DNA of 64,000 nt from Nigrospora sphaerica (taxonomy: Eukaryota; Ascomycota; Sordariomycetes; Amphisphaeriales; Apiosporaceae). The stretch spans positions 1,736,001-1,800,000 of the forward strand of contig JAGVVL010000022.1 in NCBI GenBank assembly GCA_018287875.1. Direction: 5' to 3'. Below are positions 32,465 to 44,478 of the stretch, piece by piece. The notes beneath the pieces are model-generated. The model saw only the letters and a program-made list of their open reading frames with translations. It searched no databases and had not been told where the DNA came from. The position numbers and the translations under genes were made by a program. Positions within the stretch are counted from its first letter, which is position 1. Each line of letters starts with the position of its first letter.

Positions 32465-33705
32465 GATGAGGAGAGAGGGAAAGCGGTGGCACAGCCAATG
32501 CGTGGTGCGCAGCGCGTCGAGTCCCAGTCCCGCGCTGTCGTGTACGCAGGCGACGGGGGCGGCAACTCAAAGCAAAGAGGTCGCCGGCAGTGGGAGAGGA
32601 GCGGTTAGATTTGGAGGATCGGCCCGCATACACGTTCAGCAAGCAGACATGGCTCCGCTGGCAGCAGTCGACGCGAGGCCACGAGCGGAAAAAGAAGAGG
32701 CGCCACGGTATTTAGGATGCAGTTCAAATCGTACGGGGAAGACAGAGGCAGGCGGGCGAGATGCAGGGCTGGAGAAAGTAGACGTGATGCAATGCACGCA
32801 AGTGTCGCACCTGCCCTGCTGATCGATGTGTCGAAGTGGACGAGTCGCCCGACCTAGTCTTGTTGGACCAGAGCCACTCAGAACCGCAGGTCCCACCCAA
32901 AGCCGTTGCTTTTCCCCACCTTCTCCTCATGCTCGACCACTCATCAGCCACAGGTCGAGTCGCTCCTGCACTCCCTCCAGAGATCCCATCCCACGCGCGC
33001 CGATCCAGTCTCCGGTTCACCGAGAACGATACCTCCAGGTCTCGCCCGATAACGATACGCCAGAGCACCACAGAAGCGCATCGATGGATGTCAGCACGAT
33101 GGGTAGGCAAAGCCGCCACCGCCTCAACGCTTCTTCAACATTTTGACCTACGTCGACCCTCCCCGGCGACGGAGACCCAGGATCAAGGCCCGACCGGCCC
33201 GGCGTCCTTGTTGGATCGCCTCGGGCTGACTTGTGGTTGCGCGACCGAATAATGTCTGAGGGCCGAAGACCAGGAGACCCATGCTAGACGAAAGCCACAA
33301 ATATAGCCCCCCCCCGTCCGGCAATCGCGCGAAAGCAATCAGGTCAAAAACAAACACACTGATAATTACGACCGGCTGATGAAAAGTAATCTGATTTCAG
33401 GAGTCATAAACATCGTTTTGACTATCCTACGAGCGGCTGTTGCGGCCCGTCATTATCCATGCGTCAAATATAGCTAAGTTAATCGTTGGACTGCTCCTAC
33501 CCAGCCGTCATCGTCGTCAGGCGAGCCAAGTTGGCTGCACTCCCTGGCCGTCCACATTTACAAATCCGTATCGCCAAAGTGCAACTGCGTGCATGAAGGA
33601 AGAGAAAAACATACGCGTCGCTCATGGCTCTGGCTCCTTACCCCCACATTCGTAACAAGCCCAGCGCAACGTGTCCATCAACGACGTCACCAACTCCTGC
33701 CCCCT
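32465..33705. other. Intergenic region, pff1 promoter and exchanger 3' flank
   Basis: About 1.24 kb. Open frames on both strands at 32636-33252 are short, overlap each other and contain no domain. It is likely the pff1 promoter followed by the exchanger's 3' UTR. Confidence 0.45.
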
Positions 33706-35982
33706 TTACCAATCGTTGCTGGCTTCGGCCCCGTCTGGATAGAAGTAGGCCACCAAGGCAATGATGATATACGTTGAACACAGCAACGCGCCCTCGAGGT
33801 AGTTGCTGCGGCCGTCGAGAACCAGAAAGTTGACGATGAAGGCCGATACGAAGAGACAGACCGTCTCAAACAGCGTAAAGTACAGCGTCATCTCGCGGTT
33901 CATGATCCAGCCCAGAATGACCACCAGCGGCGTGATGAAGATGGCAATCTGAATAGAACTGCCGACGGCCACACCGATTGCCAGATCCATCTTGTTCTTC
34001 ATGGCGACAGTGAGGGCCGTGACGTGCTCGGCGGCGTTACCGACAATCGGCAGGATGATGAGACCAATGAAGATCTCTCCCACGGGACTCGTTTCCACGA
34101 CGGCGTTGATCGAGTCCACCATGAACTCGGCACAAGTGGCAACGAGCGCCGTCGTGACAAGCAGCAGAACAATGGCCGCGACCCGGGAGAGATCGTCCTC
34201 GTGTTCGCCCGTTTCGGGGTTGGTCCCCTCCACGAGGGCTGCCTGGGGCACATGGGCGGGCATCATGGCGCCGGGGGCGCGGTACTGGTAATTCTGGCTC
34301 AATCGGTCAGGCAGTGAGTTGGTACGGCGAATTCCGTATCGGACACGAGGGATAGGATCAGCACGACCCCCAGCCCCATGGGTGCTGGGATCAGGCGTGG
34401 TGAAAACCGGGGGGGCCAGACGGGTGACGGGTTTGAACGACAGGCCACGGACTCGGTTGAAAGGACGGCGGCCGTTGGGACCAGCTGTCGGCTCCGTGGT
34501 ACCATCCGTGTTGGTCACGTTGGCGGCAAAATCGACACGTCGAGGTTCTCCGTTGCTGGGATCGCCGCCGGCATCAGCCGATCGCGTAGCCGTAAGGCCG
34601 CCGCCCGTAGCGGCCGTGACATCCGAGACATTCTTCTCGGCGTCCACGGCAGCAGACGCCTTGCGTTCCTTCCGGTGCTTCCTCTTCTTGTGGTGGTGCT
34701 TGCGGCGGCTCTTGGGCGGCTCTTCCTCAATGGCTTCCTCGCTGGCGTCCGTGGGCAGGCGAGGAAACGCGGGCTTCACCGGGCCGTTCGAAGACTCGCC
34801 CGACTTGGAGGCGTTGTCAGGCAGAGGACTGGTAGCGCTGTTTCCAAACGACGAGGTGCGCGTCTGTCGATCAAGGGAGTCCACCGAGGTCACACTGGAC
34901 TTCCTGCGGCGTCGGCGAATGGCGCGCTTGACCCGTTTGGAAACCGTGTGCTGGCTGGAACCGTCCGAGTCCGAGTCGGACGACGAGCTCGACTCCGAAC
35001 TAGAGGTGTCGAGCCAGGCGGCCGCGGGACCTGGGGTCGACTCTTCGTCGATGATGTGCTGCGGCGTCGACTCGTACATGTACGCGTGGGACTTCAGCTG
35101 GAACAGCAGGTAGATGATGTAGACCAAGAGCAGAATGACACTGGTGCCCCGGCTGATCTTCAACGACTGCTCGTCGGCCTTGTCCGAGTTGCTGAAGGAG
35201 GCGTGGAAGGCCGTGGGCAGGACCAGACTAATGACGCTCAGACTGAGCAGACAAGCACTCATCTGGGTGACGGTGCTGTTGTAGATCTGCTCTCGGAAAC
35301 GAAGTCCACCCAGGAGGAAGGCCATGCCCAGAATCAGCAGCAGATTGGCCAGGATGGAGCCCAAGAGCGAGGCTTGAACGATGCGGATTTCGTTCTTGGC
35401 CAGCGCGATGATGAAGATAATGAGCTCGACCGCGTTACCAAAGGTGACGTTGAGCAAGGCGCCCACGGCATCGCCCAGCTTGCGAGCGACCGATTCAGTG
35501 GCGTGGCTGAGCAGGCCGGCCAGGGGGATGATGGCGACGGCATTGATGGCAAAGACGGCGCCCGGGGGCATGCCGGGGATTTGTGCCACAGCGATGCCGG
35601 CGGGCACGAAGATCAACAGGACGTTGAACCAGCTGTGGCAGAGGATCTTCATTGTAGTTCTTTTGCATCGAACAAAAATGTTCGGCGGCGTTTCGGATTC
35701 TACGACAGCCCCCTCCCCCTCAGCTTGAGATGCCGTACCAGCTGCATGGCCGGCACCGGGGGTATTTGACGCGCCCACCGCGGCTGGCTGTGCGTTGTTG
35801 CTGCTCGGACCGCGGTCCGAGTTGCTTCGACTGATGCCATCCTTCTCGTCTGTTCGGCGTGCGCCGCTGTTGGTTACAGGAAGCGTCGAGGGTGGCTTCG
35901 GACCTCCATGCGCGGATGCTCTAGCCCATGAGCGTATGCGATCTGTGTTCGCAGGTGAGTCAGGATGGGAGCTTTTCTTCAT
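33706..35982 (-). CDS. VCX1: Vacuolar Ca2+/H+ exchanger (CAX/VCX1 type) with a long central loop
   Basis: Proton-driven Ca2+ uptake into the vacuole. Single exon, 758 aa, versus 411 aa for yeast Vcx1. A hydrophilic N-terminus of about 125 residues precedes HSWFNVLLIFVPAGIAVAQI. The two conserved alpha-repeat signatures are intact: GNAVELIIFIIALAKNEI in the first half and GNAAEHVTALTVAMKNKMDL in the second, each supplying the acidic ion-coupling Glu. The extra length is mostly an inserted loop of about 300 residues between the halves, with a Ser/Asp run, an RRRRRKSSVTSVDS segment, a KSRRKHHHKKRKHRKERK stretch and proline-rich parts. The loop looks disordered and phospho-regulated, but this is inference. 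It does not disturb the frame. Confidence 0.92.
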   Translation of the reverse strand: MKKSSHPDSPANTDRIRSWARASAHGGPKPPSTLPVTNSGARRTDEKDGISRSNSDRGPSSNNAQPAAVGASNTPGAGHAAGTASQAEGEGAVVESETPPNIFVRCKRTTMKILCHSWFNVLLIFVPAGIAVAQIPGMPPGAVFAINAVAIIPLAGLLSHATESVARKLGDAVGALLNVTFGNAVELIIFIIALAKNEIRIVQASLLGSILANLLLILGMAFLLGGLRFREQIYNSTVTQMSACLLSLSVISLVLPTAFHASFSNSDKADEQSLKISRGTSVILLLVYIIYLLFQLKSHAYMYESTPQHIIDEESTPGPAAAWLDTSSSESSSSSDSDSDGSSQHTVSKRVKRAIRRRRRKSSVTSVDSLDRQTRTSSFGNSATSPLPDNASKSGESSNGPVKPAFPRLPTDASEEAIEEEPPKSRRKHHHKKRKHRKERKASAAVDAEKNVSDVTAATGGGLTATRSADAGGDPSNGEPRRVDFAANVTNTDGTTEPTAGPNGRRPFNRVRGLSFKPVTRLAPPVFTTPDPSTHGAGGRADPIPRVRYGIRRTNSLPDRLSQNYQYRAPGAMMPAHVPQAALVEGTNPETGEHEDDLSRVAAIVLLLVTTALVATCAEFMVDSINAVVETSPVGEIFIGLIILPIVGNAAEHVTALTVAMKNKMDLAIGVAVGSSIQIAIFITPLVVILGWIMNREMTLYFTLFETVCLFVSAFIVNFLVLDGRSNYLEGALLCSTYIIIALVAYFYPDGAEASNDW

Positions 35983-38900
35983 CGATGGAGGGTAGCTGGG
36001 CGAGTGCGACGCCAGGGCAGTCGGAAGAGAGACGAGATGAAGGGTAACGGAGGAATGGGAAGGAAAGGGAAGCGGAGGAGACAGTGAGGCAAGCGAGAGC
36101 TGCCCATCGGCTTAATAGCTGTTCGGGGAGCACCGAGTCGACCTATGGAGACCAGCCTGCGATACGTATCACGACCAGGCCCTCCAGGGCTCCCTGACCA
36201 CGGGGAGGCCAATCCGGGCGGTGCTAAGATAAGTGTGCAGCGCTAGGTAACTTGTACACCCGGCCAGGGAACGTCCGGTGGGAACGCGTGCCGAATGGGG
36301 GGCCCCTGACCGGGGTTTGCAGCCACTAGTTGCACGCAAACAGGCCATCACTCAATGTTGCCGTGGGAGGTCGCTGGGTGGTCCGAATACTGCGAGATGT
36401 ACTGGTAGGCAGGTACCCCCGATCGTATAGGGCTCGCATCCATGGCACCATCCCCCGTTCAATACCACGCAGTTTGTCACACGCTAGCGGTGTGTGTGGG
36501 TGGCACATTGTGTCGTGGACAACCGTGAGCCGGGCCGCAAGACGGACGTCGCCTCCCATCCCGTCATCACACGGCAATGGGATCCCCGATGATCAATGGA
36601 TGAAGAGTTGGGCATGGGCGCGCCATGTGGTTTGGGTTGAACGTGCCCGGACTGGGCCGCCGACGCCCGCCCGTCCAGGGCTGTCCGTCTGCCAGATATA
36701 GCTTTCCCCAGAAAAGGGATGGCGAATGTGGGCGCACGAGGATGCTGGCCCACGCTCGGAGCGCCGACCCAGGATGGCATAGGAGAAGGAAACAGACAGA
36801 AGGAAAGAAAAAAAAAACCAGACTTACGCATTGTTGACGGCGCGCGTGTGCGCAAAGGTTCGCCCGCGCAAGATGCCGTGGCCCGGCGGCGACCTTGACG
36901 GTGAGGTGACGGGGTGAAAGGCCAAGCAGCTCAAGCAACACAAGAGCTGCGTGCCCAGAAGCTTGTCACGGCTTGTCGCTGTTAGCCAGAGGCTTGGTCA
37001 CGGACAAGCGTTGGATCTGCCAGCTATGTTCGTCCTTAACCGGTACCCTCCGCTGTTCTGGTTTTCGATTGTGGGCTGGTTGGCTGGGCGCGGGCTCGGC
37101 GTGGCTTGGCTGACTGAATCGGACTCTTGGCTGCCTCGTGACTCAGGATGCGCCGTTGTAGCGAAGGACCGAGGACGGCCAAGTGGTGCAGGAGACGTTG
37201 GAACAAACTGAACGGGTCTTTGGTGAAGCGGAACAACGCACAACAGCAGATGCGATACGAATGGGACGGATAGGAGATATTCGAGCGAGTTCCCAGCAGG
37301 ACGTAGATGTTCGAACGACGGATGTTTGTTTTGCCTGGGGCCAGCCTGGAAATGAGTTCCAAGTCTTGGCGTTCTGTCGCTCCACCAGATTCTGTGCCAG
37401 CATTGCCATGTATGCGAGTGGATTGATGGAATTGGAACAATGGGTACGATGGTTCCCCATAATCCAAGGGCTTGCCGGGCTCAACTTTCAGGTACCGCCT
37501 CAAGGGCAACCAGCCATTCATCGGTGACGGGGAGCCACCAACAGCATCAGTAACAGCGACGGGGTTTGTATCCTGGAAAGGCAGCTCGCTTCCCATTCGA
37601 TTTGTCGGCCCAGACCCGTCCCCTCAACCCTTCCAGCTTTCTCTCAACCTGGGGCTCCGGTGTCCAAATGACGTAGAAACGGGCATATGGAAACTCCGTG
37701 CCCGCCCATGCCACGTCACGGGGATGCGTCCGACCGTACAGAACAGATTGCAGGGCAGCACGGCAGAAAGATACGACGGAAAGAGCATCTAGGCCACGTC
37801 CTTGCTGGAGGCCGCTTCGGATGGCGGCTTGCGGCGGAAGCAACCCGACGCCCGTCCCCTTTCAAGCTCCCCGGAAACCCTCCATTCCGTTTGTTTGGAT
37901 TTGTGGTTATTTGTGGTTCTGCCTAAGTAGTTAGCAGCTTGGGAGAATTGGACCGCCTGGTCTAGAGCTCTCCATCGGCCGTCCACCGACCCTTGATGCC
38001 CCATACAATGGCTCGATGCCACTTGGACACGAGCCGACTGTGTACATGTATGTAGTTGGTTGTGGACAACATGATGAGCGAGCGCGAATGCCCCAAGCGC
38101 ATTGCACCAAACGCCCAAGGCCTAGTGCGGCGACGCGCAATCCTCCCGAAGGACGCCGTGTACCCCCAAGCCGCGTGCCATTGCGTCATCGGCCCGGCCT
38201 TGTCACTTTTATCAGGTTTGACTGCGTGCCTCCCAGCCTCCTAGCTACGTTTTTGCCTATTTCCCGGCTCCCCGACAGCGAAACGGATGGCGTCTAGTTA
38301 TGTCCAGGGGACTTGGGGCGATAAAATCTGCCCGTAATGCGCCCATTTCTCCCTCTGCGCCGACAAGCAGCAGGACAGTCGTGTTGTGAATGGCGCCCTT
38401 GGTGATCGAGGGAGCCCTAAATGTTCTCACGGGGACCACTGGCGGGTCATTGGATACCGGTATATGTCCGTTGTCAGGGGAAGGTTTCCACAGCCTTGGA
38501 TACTTGGTGGCTGGGTAGCCAGTCTAAAAGGCCATTTGTGGTGCACAACGATCTGCCCATGTTCCCCCGCCCGCCCCGTCCAACTGAGGCCAGGAACAAG
38601 ATTCACGAAATCGCGATCGGGGCGGCGTTTGAAACGGGCATTAGCGTTCGGTACGATACAGCCATACCTCTGATGCAAGAGTCCAGTCATCCTAGGGAGT
38701 TTGGAGTTTGCCACCGCCTGAGTGCGTGGCTTCGCCTTCGTCATGCACTGCCACAGGAACCCGAGGCGGTGCAGCAAACGCTTTCGCCCGAATCGCTTGG
38801 AGCGGCTCCCAGGAGGCCCACGATCCGCCCACTCGACCATCGACCGTCGCCGCGCTCTCTCGGTTGGTCGCAGCCTTTTGGCGGCGGCCCCGAATGGAGG

Positions 38901-41482
38901 CTCTGTGCACTGCGTATCTTGCCCTCATCCGATCTGTCGGCCAGTCAGGGCAATGGCGGCGTTGCCACCATTGAAGGAGCGGAAGCCCAAGTTGCCCAAT
39001 ACGGCTTCGGAGCGGGCCCTGGGAGTGGTAAGGCGAAGTGGGCATCGTCAGCGCATCAGCCTCACTACACCCGCTAGCGCCGACAGCGCTGAACGGGCCT
39101 CGCCAGTCTCGCCAGTCTAGCCAGCTTTCCTGGCTCACATCCCGGGCGAGCTCGGCGAGCCAGGCATCTGACCCGGACCCTGACCTGCGACTAGTCTTTG
39201 AGTTCGCGTACCTGTCAGTCCCTGTGCCGCGCCCCGGCAGATGACTACTTAGCTAAGTAAGTAGCTAGGTAGCTGATTGGGACTGGCAGATGGTACTGTA
39301 GCTTTGACGTGGGCTCATGACTGCTCCTCTCATCACAGCTTCGGTCCATCCGCCCTGGCCAGTCGGGCAAGCATGTCGAAGCACAGGCGAGACATCTTCT
39401 GAACCCTGCCGTATGCAGTTCTGGTGCAAGCAAAAAGCGCCCCTAGCGCACGCACGTACGCATGTAGCTGGCAGGCAGCCTGCTGAGCCAGGTGACCAAG
39501 GAAGAAATCCAAAGTCAATCCCTTTCAGCACACAGGTGAAATTAACTCCAAGCGAAGCAGGCAAGGACTAACTACCTCCCCTGGAGGGTAGGGTCCCCCA
39601 GCAAGCCGCCGAGTCAATCCGGTACGAAGCTCCAAGACTGCCGGGACCCCAGGCCCTTTCCAGGGCTGACGGGACTCGGCACAGAGCCCAGCATCATCGG
39701 CAAGCACAAGCAGGCGCAAGCAAGTACCGAAAGCTTTCAGGGCCAACATTCAGGAGCGGCCGACCGTGCTCTAGAACGCCGGAGCCACCCCCGGCGGTCC
39801 CGATTAGATATCCGCGAGGTACGGTATTGGTAGATCAATATATCTTCACATGCCACCGTCCTGGGGCCAGGAGATGGAGTGTCCCAACGAACCTCGTCTG
39901 AGAAGGTTCACAGCATTTCCTTTGAAATCGAAATGGTTGGGCCAGACCCGACCGGGCAGCTCATGGAATCGGACGCTGTCGCTGGGTCGCCCACCCACTC
40001 TCACCTTCGTATGCCCGCCAATGTCTGCGACCGGCGTCGGTGCTCGGACCGAGCCCCGTACACCATCGACCGGCGCCATGTCAGTTGGCGAGCCGTTGTC
40101 TCAAAGCGAGAGTCCATGTTGTTCTACCGCCGACCCGAAGATGCCCCGGATCGGCTGGTGCCAAGCCCGGGCGCCGACTAGCTAGTCAGGCGGTTTCTGG
40201 CTGGCGCCGGTCACTGTCCGCCTGCCTAGCTGCTGTGCCGAAACCACAGAGGCGAATTGGTCGAGGGGGGGGACAAAATAAATGCCCCAGCAGCTCTACC
40301 AGAGCCACGCTCGAAGGGTATCCTACCTGAGGCGTTTCTTTGTTTACCCACTGGTCGGCTGACCTTCACGGTGGGCAGGGGCGGCGCGTTCACCCTATCG
40401 CGCCTTAGCTCGTCGCTCTCCTGCTACGCTACCCGTTCGTTTCGTGCCTCTTGGGGTCGTGGCGGAAACCGGCAGTTGATAGCCAACACGCGGTCGCGTG
40501 AGCGCGCAGTCTATTGGATGCCCCACCGATGACCAGCATCATCGTAGGTAGCGTATCTACTAGAGATCTGCAGACACAGGGCCGCAAAGACAGCCCACCA
40601 TGAAACTATGCCGTCGCCTTGCATGAGCAGATATTGTATTGTTCTCGCACATCATGGAGGCCACTTTGCTTGCTCGAGCGGGGTTGAAATGGAAGGGGGA
40701 AACGGTCGACAGCAAAAAGCCCATGGTCTTGCCTTTCGACGCTAATGAAGGTGCCCGGCCGGGTTTGTAATGCGACAGGCGGAATGCTCTTTGTACCTAT
40801 CCAGACCCCCTTGAAGTTGGCAATGTTTATAGCGCCTTCATTTGGACACTTCATCTCTCCCTCGTAGACAGCACTTATTTGGTAACCCTTATAGAGGACA
40901 CCCCCCGGGGCTCAGAGTGTAGCACAGCTACGGTTCAAGCAAACCGTGCCGCCCGCTCGACAGGCGGGACGAACTCCTCACGTAAGGGGAAGCGCGAGGT
41001 TCGGTCCGCTCCACACACACTACCCCTCGTTACCCGCAGCAGGATCCCAGGTCGTTTTGGTGACGCGGGCGGCTACACAGACGAACGAATAGTCCCTGCC
41101 GGCCATTGGATCACCCAAGCCGTCGGCGAACCGTGAGGGGGGCCCGCCCAGATCCCCGACGACGGTATTGGCAGGGCCAGATGCAAGGCTCCATCCCTTG
41201 CCGCCCGGGAACCGTCACCGGAAAAGCCGGGAGCCGCACCGCACCACGGCTCGCCCAGGTGCCGCAAAAAAATTATGCAGGTGGCCCTTTTCACGCAACC
41301 CAAGACATGGGCACTTCGCCAAGGGGTGGTGGGGCGGCGACGACGACGAGGGCGGCTCTGGAGTACTTGTAGGAGACGTGCGGGGATGGATTGGAACGTG
41401 AGACGCTGGACGACGGGTTCGCTCTGTGTTTCGAAGCGTGCTTGAGAATGTTGAATTGAGTTTCTATTTCTGTATTTTCGCG
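35983..41482. other. Gene-poor region of about 5.5 kb
   Basis: No recognisable gene, tRNA or transposon. Many frames of 60-220 codons are open, such as 38421-39077 on the plus strand, but they overlap on opposite strands, lack domains and show no splice-linked continuation. The first few hundred bases should be the exchanger promoter and the last few hundred the HET gene promoter. It could hide very decayed sequence, lineage-specific small genes or non-coding RNA. Confidence 0.4.
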
Positions 41483-43659
41483 ATGGGCTCATTTTCGTTC
41501 AAGAGAGCCCGAGTTCGTGGGCTTTCCTTCCTAAGACGAAATGCCGGAGAGCCGAGCGATCCGCCCAAAACGCCAGCAGCCCTTGCGGCGTCTCGAAATG
41601 AGAAGGCATTCCGGCTCAACGCCAGTGTTAGTGGCATATATGGCTCCTCCGACCCTGAAGGCCACAAAAAGCCATCCGAGGCAACAGGAAGCCCCGAGCC
41701 GTTGCCGTTTCCCGTCCGTCGTGCCGGGGCCGATGAGCAGAGCCCCGAGCCTGCTGCGGCCCCGGTCCGCAGCCCCTACGAGCCGCTCGACCCGGCCCGG
41801 TCCGAGATACGCGTGCTCAACATCCAGGCGGGCCGAGAGCCTGCGCCGCTGTGTTGCGAGCTGCGCACCGTGTCCCTGGCCGCGGACCCGCGGCCCGAGT
41901 ATGAGTCCATCTCGTACTGCTGGGCCGAAAAGTCGGGCAACGGCGTGATCCGGCTGAACGACATGGACACGCCGGTGCCCCTGAGCGCGCAGGCAGTGCT
42001 TACGCGCATGCGGCGTCCGGACCGCGACCGCGTGGTGTGGATCGATGCCGTCTGCATCAACCAGAAGGACATGGAAGAGCGCGGAAGCCAGGTCGGGCTG
42101 ATGGCCGAGGTCTATTCGTACCCTACCATGAACTTGATCTGGCTAGGCCAGGACGAGGGCGATACGGACCAGGTGTTGGCCCTCGTTGCCCAGATCGTCA
42201 AGAATGCCGGCGAGGAGACGGATGGCTTCCGGACTTTCGAAACGACGGCCAATGGCCCGCCGCAGACCACTGGCCCGATCCTCGCTCTGCCGACCGACAT
42301 CGACCCTCTGCTTCGGTTCTATCAGCGTCGATGGTTTGAGAGGGTGTGGGTGAGTATGATGTTTGCTCCGATGCCGTGGAAAACCAGCCGCAAACTTAAT
42401 CTAACACGTAATAGTGTGTGCAGGAAGCCGCCTTGGCACCGGAGAGCACGTGTCACTGTGGAAGTTATGAGGTGCCCCTCCTGGACGTCATGCGCGCGGC
42501 GCAGTGGCTCTCGTACAAGAGGTTCCTCGTGACTTGTAATTTGAGCAACTCGAAGGGGTTACTCAACGTCATCTCGCTGTCGCCCGTGATGGACCTTGGC
42601 CGACAAGGTCCACGCACAACCCAGCGACGCAAGACGGCCATGTACTGGCTCCTGCGCCGTGTCCAGAATCACGAGGCCAAGAATGCCCGGGACCATGTCT
42701 TTGGCATTCTTGGGATGTATTTGAAGTTCAGGGGGGAGGAAACGATACCCAGTCTACTGACCCCGGACTATAGCAAAACTGTGGCCGAGGTGTTCCGTGA
42801 TGCGACCCGGTTTGCCATCCAGATGGTGCCATCGGAACTTCCGGTGTTCTCATACATCAACCCGGACCCGCCCCCCGATCAAGGGTCCGAAGAGGTCGGC
42901 TGCTTCCCGTCGTGGGTGCCGCAATGGCATTTGTCTCCGCTCGAGACGCGGCATCCCCGGGACCTGCCCACTTTCTACAACTGTCACGACGACATTTGGG
43001 TGTACGAGATGAATGACGCAAACGTGGATCCCGATCTTTTGTCGCTGCGGGGAATAGCCGTGGACGGGGTGCTTGTGACGAGCGACGTGATTGAGAGCAG
43101 GAGGGAACTGCTTTCCGAGCCGCTCTATACGACAGGCGAGTACGGGGGTCTGAGAGCCGGGCGGACCCTGATGGCCGGGGCCAATGCCCAGGGCCAGCCG
43201 GCCAGCGAAAGCGAAGCGATGGACTACGGCGAGGCGTGGCTGGAGTACTTTCTCAGCCACGACAATCCGCAGAGCTCGCTCCTGCAGGATCTCCACGGGG
43301 CCACGGGGGGGCCAGGGGATAAAATATGGAGGGTGGCACGCTGGGACGAGGCCTCGCTGGTTTCCCTCGGGCGCCGGCTCTTCAAAACGCACACGGGCTT
43401 GCTTGGTATCGGACCGCGCTCCATGAAGAGGGGCGACATTGTTGCCATCATTTACGGGTGCCGCTGGCCCGTGGTCCTGCGCCCCCGTGTCGATGGATGG
43501 ACCGAAAACGTGCCGGGCCACTCCGACTACCACCTTGATCCGCAGCCCGACGGGTACAGAATACTGGGGGTGGCCTACGTCGACGGCATCATGCGTGGGG
43601 AGTACGTCCGGGATTTTAGGGCGCAAAAGAGGAAGGACATGGTGTTCGACCTGAGGTAG
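41483..43659 (+). CDS. HET-domain (heterokaryon incompatibility) protein
   Basis: 703 aa from two exons (41483-42349 and 42415-43659). The HET domain occupies about residues 130-310 with its three blocks visible: EYESISYCWAEK, VVWIDAVCINQKDMEER followed by YPTMNLIWLG, and RRWFERVWCVQEAALA, the last restored only by removing the 65-bp intron. The remaining 400 residues are typical of the variable C-terminus, including NARDHVFGILGMY and a final segment with MKRGDIVAIIYGCRWPVVLR. HET proteins mediate non-self recognition and cell death on fusion between unlike strains, but most family members have no tested role. Start is the first in-frame ATG. No partner gene such as a NACHT or HeLo protein is adjacent. 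Confidence 0.9.
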
Positions 43660-44478
43660 CCCGTCTGAAGGGGGAAACGAAATACCGAGACCTCCATCGC
43701 ACGCGGCGCGATCGCCGCGAACCCCCGATTTACCAAGGAGGGACTTATCAAGGAGGGATTTGCCAAGGAGGGACTTGCCAAGGAGGGACTTACCTTAGAG
43801 ACCTCATAGTCAGCGGCTACGTAAACCCGCCACCTCAGCCACGGCGGGGGGTGACAGGTGATATACAGCGCCTCCCGATTGAACCAGCGGCTTTAACCTC
43901 GGGAGCGCTTGGCTCCCTTCTGGATGACGGCTGCGTGCGCGGCTGGGCCAGTTCTGACCTATGACGCGACCTCAGGTGAGAGGGTGCCAAGTGGCCGTCA
44001 ACACTGCCTGTGTCTTGGCGTAGAGGCACCCCTCCACCGCATCGTGGGAGGATCACGATGGAAAGGGCGGGTGTGCTTGCAATCGTGCCGGGCATGTGCA
44101 GGTCGTACTTGGACGGGTGTCAGGGCCGGATGTACGCCAGCGGGAGTCCTATCAATCATGGGGTCAAAAAGACAACCGATGGGAACTGGATAGTTTCAGT
44201 GTCCCTCGGCTGGCGTAGAGTCATTTACGCATAGTCTGTCGCCCTCGGCGGCTGCATCCGGGCCCTGCGGGCAAGCGTTGCCGCCAACCCACGCACTAGC
44301 TATTTCCAGCTACGCTCCCCAATGAGTCTGCGGCGCAGCCGGTCGGACCGGCTGGGAGACCTGAGTACCCCTGGCGGGGGGCCGAGATCAAGTCACCACT
44401 TATTAACGCGAGTGCGAGCCACCCGTCTACTTCCCCCTGTTGTCCCTTCCAACCCTTCCTGTAGATCCCCTCGCCCCC
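43660..44478. other. Intergenic region with minisatellite
   Basis: Contains a 15-bp tandem repeat just after the HET stop (separate entry). The rest is the promoter of the SPRY gene; no gene seen. Confidence 0.45.
43727..43795. repeat. 15-bp minisatellite, about 4.5 copies
   Basis: Imperfect direct repeats of a unit like ACTTGCCAAGGAGGG, with A/G and T/C variants between copies, starting about 70 bp after the HET-gene stop codon. Probably in its 3' UTR. Confidence 0.85.

Noticed and set aside
38421..39077. Plus-strand open frame of 218 codons in the gene-poor block
   Set aside because: No ATG with good context, no domain, irregular composition and competing antisense frames. Not enough support for a gene.
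41426..41482. Upstream extension of the HET protein N-terminus
   Set aside because: The frame is open but contains no ATG before 41483, so the longer start is not supported.
44440..44478. Upstream extension of the SPRY protein
   Set aside because: The extra 13 codons begin with TTG; the first real ATG is 44479, which also gives a plausible start, MCFGSKDES.
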